This document shows, piece by piece, positions 56,101 to 64,000 of a stretch of 64,000 nt of DNA. The translations under genes and the position numbers were made by a program. Within the stretch, counting starts at the first letter, position 1. Each line of letters opens with the position of its first letter. The notes under the pieces are model-generated. The model did not search any database. It was not told the origin of the DNA and saw only the letters and a list, made by a program, of their open reading frames with translations. Origin of the DNA: Stropharia rugosoannulata (Eukaryota > Basidiomycota > Agaricomycetes > Agaricales > Strophariaceae); NCBI GenBank assembly GCA_028532985.1, contig JANCIK010000002.1, positions 1,488,001 through 1,552,000 on the forward strand, given 5' to 3'.

Positions 56101-59100
56101 CTGTAACGTTCTTTCCTAGAGTTAGCTGGCGATATTGCTCTCGCGTCTCCTTTGCTCGGAAAAGGGATTGAATTTTAACGACTTTGCTCAGATTAGCGCG
56201 ATAATAATCCATCTTGATACGGAAAGCACGACGCTGCATAGCTCCCCGGAGAAGGGCCTGCAGGAAGGTAACCGTGTCGTGGTTGCGGTGAAGGTGGTTC
56301 CTCCAGGCAAAGTACTCAGCCCGGAGTAAAGCGCCGCGAGCAACAGACTGGATACCAACGACATCTGGCATAGCGACATCGAGTTTCTTCTCCAACTCCC
56401 GGTGCCTACTACGAACGAGTGATGCTTTTGCCAGCGCCTGCAAACGCCCAACAGATTTGACAGTCTGGACATTCATTAGCTCCTTGGTAACGCTGTGGTG
56501 CTTCTGGCGCAGCAAGTTGGCGCGAGCACGCGCTTGTAGTTCAACGACGACACTTGTAGCTTTTCGAAGACCTCTGATAAGCATGAGTAGACGTTTTCTG
56601 GCAAGGTACGTGCGCACGGCTGCCTGTATGGAAATAACAACGTTTGTCACATCCTTGAGTTTCCTCAGTTGCGACCGCAACCTACGCCGCATCAACAAGC
56701 CCCTACAGTGCGCCTGAAGAGCAACGATGCTGTCCTCCATGCGGTCAAGTGATTGTAATCTTTTCTGAATGCGGAGGCGGACGATTGTCCCTCTGGCACG
56801 AGCCTGGAAGGACACTACTGACATTCCTATCTGAGGCTTGAAGAAGGATTTAGTAATCTCCTTTTGAGTACGACGAAGCAGGTGTCCCCTCGACGCCGCC
56901 TGCAGGCGCTGCGTGGGGAAACTGATCTTCCGCAGAGCAGACTTGAGGCGATTGAATTTACGGCGCTGAAGAACGCCTCGGAGTTGAGCCTGGACCTTCA
57001 CTATGCGACCCACGGACGCCTTCAATGCACGCAAGCGTGCTTGCCAGCGTCTCCGAACGAGGATGCCACGAGCGCGCGCTTGTAAAGCAGTAGCCCATCG
57101 CCCTAAACCTCGTCTGAGCTGTCGGTCAGCCGCAATGCGCCTACGTATTAGGGCGCCTTTGGCATGTGCCTGGAATTTTGCAACATGTCGTTCGGCGAGT
57201 TTTATCCTTGCTTTGTGAACCGCGAGCTCCCTGCGTGCAAGAGATCCGCGAGCGCGTGTTTGTATAGCAATGATAGAAGCCTCATTTTCCAATAACATTC
57301 TATCGCGACGCTCTTCTTCAGTTTCCTCCTCTACTTCGGGTTCTTCGTTAATCTCCTTGGCCAATTCACGACCGACATTTCCGAAGTTTGGCATGGCGAC
57401 ACCTGACTCTTTCAGTCCCTTCTGAGTTTGCTGAAGCTGATCATCAGAGAAATGCAACTGGCCGAGTAGATTTCCTATTCGAGGAGCCATGCCACGGCGA
57501 GCGAGGAGATGACTGCAGGCTTGTCAGACCAAATCATATATAGGCATTGATTTTCATTACCTCAGCGCATGGATGCAGTAAATAACCTTAGGGAGATTCT
57601 TCTTTGCATATAGATCCGTAAGCTCGAAGATAAATCCCTATAAGCAGATTTAGTATAATTGGCGTTGAAAAATGCAAGGTAAATACGAATATTCACCTCT
57701 GGCAGACCGACTTGGCGCACAAACCGGAAGAAATGATTGATATTGTCAGAGTAAAGGAAATCCAGTTTTGCATCCTGCGATTAATGAGCCACACAGCCAC
57801 AGGGATACCCAAAAACGCACCTCATATATCCTCTTAACAGACGCCTCTCCCTGAAAGACGCGCACAAGCCTCGCGAGAACAACACCGTTCCTCAGCCCAT
57901 CTTCCATCTCCACAACTCCGAATCCCAACTCCTCCCCAAGACAGCCCTCAATCCACTGCTGCGCTTCTCCAACGTGACACAAGTATTCATAAGCGTGAAG
58001 TAGATGTCGTTGCTTATCTGCCCAGGAGCCACCCAACAGCCGCGAGGACGGCGTTGGGACACCCAAATTGGGCGCCTTCAACGAGATACGACCAGGTAGA
58101 CCGGCAACGCCCGTGCCGTCGGCGGGGACTATACCCGTCGAAGCAAGGGACTGTCTCTGGTTGTTTATCTTCGCCTCGCGCTCCTGCAAACGCTTCTCCC
58201 TCTCTAACCGTCTATTGCGCTGCTCGTCAGGCTTCTTCGGGCGCAGTTCCTCGACCCACGAGTCCTCTGCATCACCACTAGCGATCCGGGGCAAGTGGTT
58301 CCCGAGCTTCGGCTTGCCGGTAAGAGAAAGAACCTCAGTGTATGAATCTGCCTTTCTGTTCGCCATGTACGAGCTTCTGTACGGCTTTGGGTGCATGACT
58401 GACGATGGCCCCGCCGGGAAGGCGGCTTTTGTCGGCGAGGCCTGCCTGCTGGACGAAGCCCCATCTAGATAGTTGGTAATAGAGCCCGACCGCGAGAGTG
58501 GTCGTGGATAAGTAGGCTTGATGGGTGGGGTTTGGACGTTGGATTGGGAAGGGGTTGATGGGGTTGACGAGCGATCAAACGCAGGGGCGCTGGGCGGGGA
58601 TTTGGGCGCGTCGGACTTTGGGGGAGATATGGGCGCTTCTGCATCTGTTGTCCGTTTGCGCGTTGGTGTCCAGCTGGCTGAGGAGTCAAGCGTATGCGCC
58701 CTGTGTGTTCGTGTGTATGATGTTATGGGCGTCGTACTGGTACTCGTACTCAAAGCGCTCGGAGATGTAGGCTTCAACCCGTACGCATTAGGCGTCGGTC
58801 GCAGCCCATGATTTGGGGAGTTGTTCCTCTCCAGCGTCTCGCGCCATGAGGGCTTGGTCGGGGAGGGTGGTATATGTATTCGCGAAGGCGTCGATGATAG
58901 ATGAGAATCTGCCTCCACCATGATCCCTGTTGAATTGGGAGACAGGGGAGATGCGATGATAGGTGCTGGCATCGTTTGTCTCTTGAGGAATTTGGGGGTG
59001 GTGTATGGCTCCCTGGCGACGCTAGCGGAGGCGGTAGGAGTCATTGGGCGATCGCGATCGAGATGGGCCTGATTATCCAGCGATGAAGAAGAGCTCGCCA

Positions 59101-59467
59101 CACTGGACGATGTCGCGTTCGATACCACTTCCATTGAGGACTCCTTGGTCGGACTCGAGGTGTGCCTGCTGGTCTCCTCCGTGAGGGCTTCCCGGGAGAA
59201 TTCTTCCCACCGACCGCGTACCATATCTAAGCTGCTCGCGGGACGATGTCCAGGCATCCTTCGGCGGTGGGGAACAGACGAAACAGATGAGCCAGTGGTG
59301 TTGGTTAGTAGGCTGATGCTAGATTGCGAATTGCTCCGCGACAACGAGGCCGCGTCCCGACGAGATGATGTGCGTTCGAGGAGGCGTTGCTGGTATGCGA
59401 AGGGGCCTGTGGGCCCCGGTGCTTTGGTGCCATTTGGGATATTCGATAGAGAGTTTTGGCGATCCAT
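53161..59467 (-). CDS. IQGAP / Rng2 homologue (CH, IQ, RasGAP)
   Basis: Large multi-exon gene from MDRQNSLSNIPNGTK at 59467 to the stop at 53161, roughly 1,650 residues. The N-terminal 470 residues are Ser/Pro-rich and disordered. A calponin-homology domain follows (WIEGCLGEELGFGVVEMEDG, then LRNGVVLARLVRVFQGE). The exon 57490-55574 holds about 13 IQ-like motifs, e.g. IQTRARGSLARRE, LQARARGILVRRR, VQAQLRGVLQRRK and IQSLFRAKETREQ. The GAP-related domain has GACLGRLIFYRYINPALL and MFDIISKTVNTATAKKN, and the C-terminal RasGAP_C domain ends VKVNFELFLFQINKK. In fission yeast Rng2 organises the cytokinetic actomyosin ring and binds calmodulin; this protein should act at the septum. Confidence 0.9.
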
Positions 59468-60078
59468 TCGCGTCTATGTCATGCTTTCCCGAGGGGAAGA
59501 AAGGCGGCGTAAGAAAGTCGTCAACTAGAGTTATGGAGCATGGAAGAGCTACGCCCGAGGATGCCAGTTTATGGCGGTATCACGTGCTATGTGCGTCTCC
59601 CCTATCGCTATGTTCCAAACATTCAACACTTTCTTGTTGTACCACTGACTTCGTCGCAGCCTTAGTCTAGTGAGTCCAGGATCTGACGTGAGACACCCAA
59701 CAATGCATTTACAATGATCTCTGACGTTGTTGAACGCACTTGCGAGATAAACCATACACCATCTATAATAACCCCGTTCTTGATGGGTCCGCAAGCCAAT
59801 TTCGACCAGCCTCACGGAGGTCATCCATAATACGATGATAACCCATGCTGAGATGTCTTTACCTCTGATGTACTTAGCGGACGCACTTAAAGCAAACCAA
59901 CTCAAGATACAATCATGGACCTGAGGTGTTTGTAAAATTGGCGTTGTATGGTAATGCAGGTGCCGTAGCCAAGGATCGCGTTTCTAGATGTGTGCTAATC
60001 TACGAACATGGTAGGCCATTAGATGATATGAATGAGTACTGCGCAAGTGAAATCCAATCAACAGCGGACAGGCCCCCC
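59468..60078. other. Spacer between IQGAP and zuotin
   Basis: Contains the IQGAP promoter and the zuotin 3' flank. Short frames show no conserved features. Confidence 0.45.
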
Positions 60079-61682
60079 TCAAGCCTTGGCAGCAGCAGCC
60101 TCTTCTGCCTCGCGTTGCTGCCTCCTTGCTTTCTTCGCAGCGTTGGCAGCAGCCAACTTCTGCTTCTTCGCTTCTGCGCGGGCAGTCTAAGGAAGTCTAT
60201 GATCAACACAAAGCCAACATAAATATATGGGCAGAGAAAAGAATTACCTTTTCCGCTTCCTCAGCAGCAGCCTTCTCCTCCTCAGCCTTTTTCTTCTCCT
60301 CAGCTTCCTGCTCTTTCGTCTTCTTAGCAGGTGCGCCGGGAGTAGCAGCGCGTTTTTTAGCCTCCCTTGCCTCCTTCTCCTCCTGTTTGATGCGCTTGAT
60401 GCGGGGATCGAGGCTATTGACAGCGTAAGGGACGGTTCTGTACGTGAGAGGAACAAATACACACCTAAGAGCGAGATCTACAAGGCCTCTTACTTTCGCA
60501 ATATCCTCCTTCTTTCTGCGCGCACGCTCAGACTTGTTCTTCTTCTCCGTGTACCTCTTATCGTCACGGCTACCGAAATAGCAATTAAACTATGATACGC
60601 CTAGAGGAAAATAAAACAGGTACGCACCTGTCGCTTCCCTCGTTGACCTCCTTGTCCATCCACTCGAAGCTACGCCAACTGTCAAAGTTGTACCAGAAGT
60701 CGTAGAAACCCTCGACCTCCTCCTTAGTAGAGTCGATATGACCAAGGCCAGGGACGGGCTGCTTCTTCGAGAAGCGCGAGTACAGCTCGAACGCAGGTGC
60801 AAGCGCCTGGAAAAAGTCGAGTTTTTTGTTCTGCCAGTTATCCGTATGTCAAAAATTATAGGAACAAAGAGAATTCTGGGGATAAGCGGACCTTGATCTC
60901 CGCCCCAGTAGGGATATCCTCCTCGAGCTCGAGGAACACAGGGTCGACGGAGTCAAACTGACGACGTTTTTCGGGGTTGGTGAGGACCTCGTGCGCCTTA
61001 GCGATGCACTTGAAGAACGCGTCGTCGTTCGTGTTCTGGTTCACACCCTTAAGGAAGACGGACGTCTCGTTGACGGGCGCCGACGAGGCCTTCTTGTCGG
61101 GATGGTGCTTAAGTACCTTTTTGCGGTCTGCAAAACCTGTCAGCACAAAAAGCGCGCGTGAATCCTGCAAAAAACCTACTAGCGATCTTAATCTGCTCAG
61201 GCGTCGCCTTGTATCGCAGATGGGACAGGCCGAGCACAGCATAGTGATCTTGTTTCTACAGCACGATAAGACGCAATTCCAACCCAAAGAAAAATCCAGC
61301 GTACCTTCCATTCTTTGGGATCGAGGTTGAGGATTTCCTCAGTTTCTTCCTCTGAGCCTACACCAAGATCGTCCTCGGCGGGGTTATCCGCCTTGTGGAG
61401 CTCCTCGAGGCGGGCGCGCTCGGCAGCGAGGTGCTTGTCCAAAGAAGAGAACGAGTGCGCATGGTGGAGCGATAGACGCAAGTGGTTAACGTAGGCGGGG
61501 CCGACAGGGAGCAGGGTGCGGTGTCCCGAGGGGTGCGGCGCTGTGCTGCATTTAGCTGCGATCGCACAGCGAGCAGTTGGATGCTACATACCAGAAATTC
61601 GCGACGTAGAGGGGGCGCTGGGGGCGCTGTAGGATGCAGGGACAGGCGGGGTCACAATATTGAGGGTGTGTACTGTGGCCAT
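60079..61682 (-). CDS. ZUO1: Zuotin-type ribosome-associated J-domain protein
   Basis: Multi-exon gene starting MATVHTLNIVTPPVPASY at 61682. An early intron gives SAPHPSGHRTLLPVGPAYV. The J-domain has KKVLKHHPDKK with the HPD tripeptide, and AKAHEVLTNPEKRRQFDSVD. The zuotin homology domain follows: KKLDFFQALAPAFELYSRF, FYDFWYNFDSWRSFEW and KRYTEKKNKSERARRKKED, then a long Lys/Glu/Ala-rich charged helix that ends EEAAAAKA and stops at 60079. Zuotin forms the ribosome-associated complex with Ssz1 and activates Ssb Hsp70 on nascent chains; the charged region contacts rRNA. The protein ends in the charged region with no visible C-terminal four-helix bundle as in yeast, either a lineage feature or a missed exon. 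Confidence 0.88.
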
Positions 61683-62313
61683 CGTTGTCGTCGTAGTGGA
61701 TCAACTCTGCTCTTTCACTTTTTTTTGTCACGCAATAACAAGATGTCACAAAAAGATTATATTGAATTGTAAGGACTGCATAGTCAAGCTTATTCCACTC
61801 CGCTGCGGGTGTGCAAGGGATGCTACTGCTGGAAGATGCTCCGGCTTAAGTGAGTCCTACTACTTCCTCTTACCTACAGCTTATACCGTGCCCCAGGGAA
61901 GGGCATAGTTACTGACGCATGCATTCGCGTCAGCAGCTGTGAGGGTTTGATTTGAAGAGTTCATCAGAAAAAACGCAGCTCATTTATATGATGGGATCAC
62001 GTGATATTATACACAGCCACTTGTAAACGAGCAAGCTCAAGCAAAGCTCAAGGACCAACTTTCTGATTTGTGGACTCAAGCAGATCAAATTCTACACCCA
62101 AGCAGACTCAGGAAACCTGGTATAAGCTAACATTGATCGACTAATACTGGATAACAAAGAGCAAGTAAAAAGGAGTCATGAATCATGAACCCGTAAGAAC
62201 CTCTCAAGATCGGAGCAAATAACCATACAGAACCAAGCAATTCCAACTACACATGTACCTCGTAGCGTCGACATCGTAGATATAAATAAAGCATTTAGGG
62301 GCGCGTCTATATT
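61683..62313. other. Spacer between zuotin and acyl-CoA synthetase
   Basis: No gene recognised. It holds the zuotin promoter on the left and the 3' flank of the synthetase on the right. Confidence 0.45.
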
Positions 62314-64000
62314 TCATAGCTTCGCTGTAGTCTGCACGAGCTCCGACGTACGGCGAGCCCATTCAGCTGCGGCCACCTTCCTCAAGTCAGCCTTGAGGAT
62401 CTTGCCCGAGGGCGTGCGCTCTGCAGAACGGAATTTTCAGCAAGAAAACCACCAAAAAAAATATCCTTAAAAGACTCACCAAACGGCTGATCCTGAACAA
62501 TAACCATAACAGGTACAGCAAACCTTGGGAGGCTGGAGGGAACAAATGCATGAAGTTGATAGGCACCGGCAAAAAGTGTTATGTCATGGTTCTATAATTA
62601 AGCGCCGAGAACAAACAAATCAAAAATAAGCGCACGCACGTCTTGGCAGAAAGCGTAACAAGCGCCTGTTCTGTAACCTTGCCGCGGAATGCGGGTTTGA
62701 CTGTCACAATGGCGGCGACAAGCTCGTGCAAGCGCGGATCCGGGACGCCCACTGCGGCCACCTCGAGTATGCGCTCGTCTGCATAAAGTGCGTTTTCCAC
62801 GGTTACAGAGTCCTAAAACATTGTGAAGTCGGTAAAGCCACTATCAAAGGAAAATGTCATAACACCGACAATGTTTTCCCCTCCGCGGATGATAATATCC
62901 TTGACTAAGAAAGGGCCGAGTCAGTCCAGCATATCACAAAAGCGTACACAGCCACTCTTACTTCTGTCCCGGATATAAACAAACCCTTCCTCATCGACGA
63001 GACCCAGGTCCCCTGTCTTAAACCAGCCATCCTTGGTCATTGCCTACACAGCCGTATTCGGTCAGAATCAATTACCGGAACTGAGGTTGAACATTACCTT
63101 CTCCGTTGCAACTAAATATTAATCGTCAGTCAACGGGCAGTAGGTATATTTTCATAGAGCCGTACCGGGATCACGCCAGTACCCCTTCATAACATTGGGA
63201 CCCCTTATCCAGACCTCCCCTACAGTTCCGGCAGGGACGACCTTGTTGTCATGAACAATGACAATATCATTGACGGGAGTAGGCAGACCGCTGTACGTAT
63301 GCATTCATTAGCGGAAGTATTCAACAGACGGCTTGCTAGGTTACTCACCAACTTGACGGCCGAGCAAGTTGATCTTCCCCAGCTGTTCAAAGCAAAATGT
63401 CAATATCATACAACCCCAACCAACATTCCATGGAGAACTGACAAAAGCCGACAGCCACGCTATTTGTTTCCGTAAGGCCGTATCCCTGACTCCTGGAAAC
63501 ACGGTGAGTAAAGTCCTCCGACTGACAAATAAAGAAAGAAATACATCGACGCGGTCGGGAACGCGAGGCGTGCACGGGCGGCGAGGGAGTCGGGGGCGGG
63601 CGCGCCACCGAACATCAGCGAATCCAAAGACGAACCGGCGGCACTCTCTGTCAGATCTGCAACCATCGACGGCACGCTGCAAAGAAGGAAGGTTACCAGG
63701 AAGAGCAACTGGAGGGGAGACACGGGACCGACTCACCCGCCGGCAATGGCAACGTTCTCGTTCTTGATGAGCCTGGAATGAAGCACGTATGTAAGTGGGC
63801 TATATCAATGAATGAATGGATGGCCTGCGCACCTTGCACCTATATAAATGAAGATAACGAGTCAGCGGTGCACGAGATAGCGAAGTGTGATTGCATTTGG
63901 GAGTTCATGTATCACTGATTCGCTCAGTATAATTACTTGCCTTCATCAGGGTTCCACTTCCTCATCATGACGATCCTCATTCCGGCCATCGTCGCGAGCA
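62314..64000 (-). CDS. Acyl-CoA synthetase / AMP-binding enzyme, 5' end off the edge
   Basis: Minus-strand, intron-rich gene entering from the right edge. Visible blocks, in protein order: [59 protein letters not shown] (adenylate-binding motif), [65 protein letters not shown], and [20 protein letters not shown]. The C-terminal catalytic lysine region [15 protein letters not shown] and the end ELVQTTAKL stop at 62314. The enzyme activates a carboxylic acid to its CoA thioester through an acyl-adenylate. Motifs fit the 4-coumarate/medium-chain acyl-CoA ligase branch; the acid is unknown. The end is not a clear SKL peroxisomal signal, although AKL is a close variant. Confidence 0.85.

Noticed and set aside
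59549..59905. 118-codon minus-strand frame in the IQGAP-zuotin spacer
   Set aside because: Low-quality composition and no conserved motif; likely promoter/3' flank sequence.

Overview
The window is nuclear DNA from a filamentous basidiomycete, most likely an Agaricomycete. The evidence is dense genes on both strands, many short introns (about 45-70 nt, GT..AG) that often interrupt conserved motifs, very short intergenic spacers, and the gene set itself: GINS PSF3, SmG, PKR1, MDM10, PCH2, an ER HSP90 ending in HDEL, a TCERG1-type WW/FF protein, IQGAP and zuotin. The basidiomycete-type Plavaka transposase relic and the tandem HET genes fit the same group. Splice sites were worked out by reading frame and family motifs. 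No transcripts or database searches were available.

Layout. 1-10.4 kb is an AT-rich, CpG-poor transposon graveyard. It holds a partial unknown gene leaving the left edge, a broken Spt5-like KOW gene, and a nearly full-length but stop-riddled Plavaka/CACTA-like transposase. Several stops sit where the frame suggests an arginine CGA became TGA. 11-15.5 kb is an extremely compact housekeeping cluster: a PPR protein diverges from PSF3, PSF3 and PKR1 meet stop codon to stop codon, PKR1 lies 20 bp after SmG, and SmG diverges from a proline-rich protein. 16.2-21.3 kb holds two tandem HET-domain paralogues followed by a degenerate GTCA-rich repeat field.

21.9-24.6 kb carries MDM10 (ERMES) and an unknown 288-residue protein. 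24.6-28.2 kb is gene-poor and contains a 594-bp non-autonomous TA-flanked inverted-repeat element and a gene fragment with a GC-AG intron. 28.2-36.3 kb carries PCH2, a C2H2 zinc-finger protein, a probable ribonucleotide-reductase-inhibitor-like protein, and a kelch ectodomain fused to a multi-pass membrane region. 36.7-46.7 kb carries a large low-complexity protein, GRP94 with UPRE-like sites upstream, a second TA-flanked element related to the first, and a TCERG1 homologue.

47-53 kb has two tandem MFS transporters of the nicotinate/allantoate permease type. 53-59.5 kb is an IQGAP/Rng2 homologue. 60-61.7 kb is zuotin. The right edge cuts through an acyl-CoA synthetase.

Most genes are unrelated housekeeping functions placed side by side. 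The accessory parts are the left transposon block, the HET pair, the two related inverted-repeat elements and the duplicated transporters. I see no CRISPR array, no convincing tRNA or rRNA, and no secondary-metabolite cluster.
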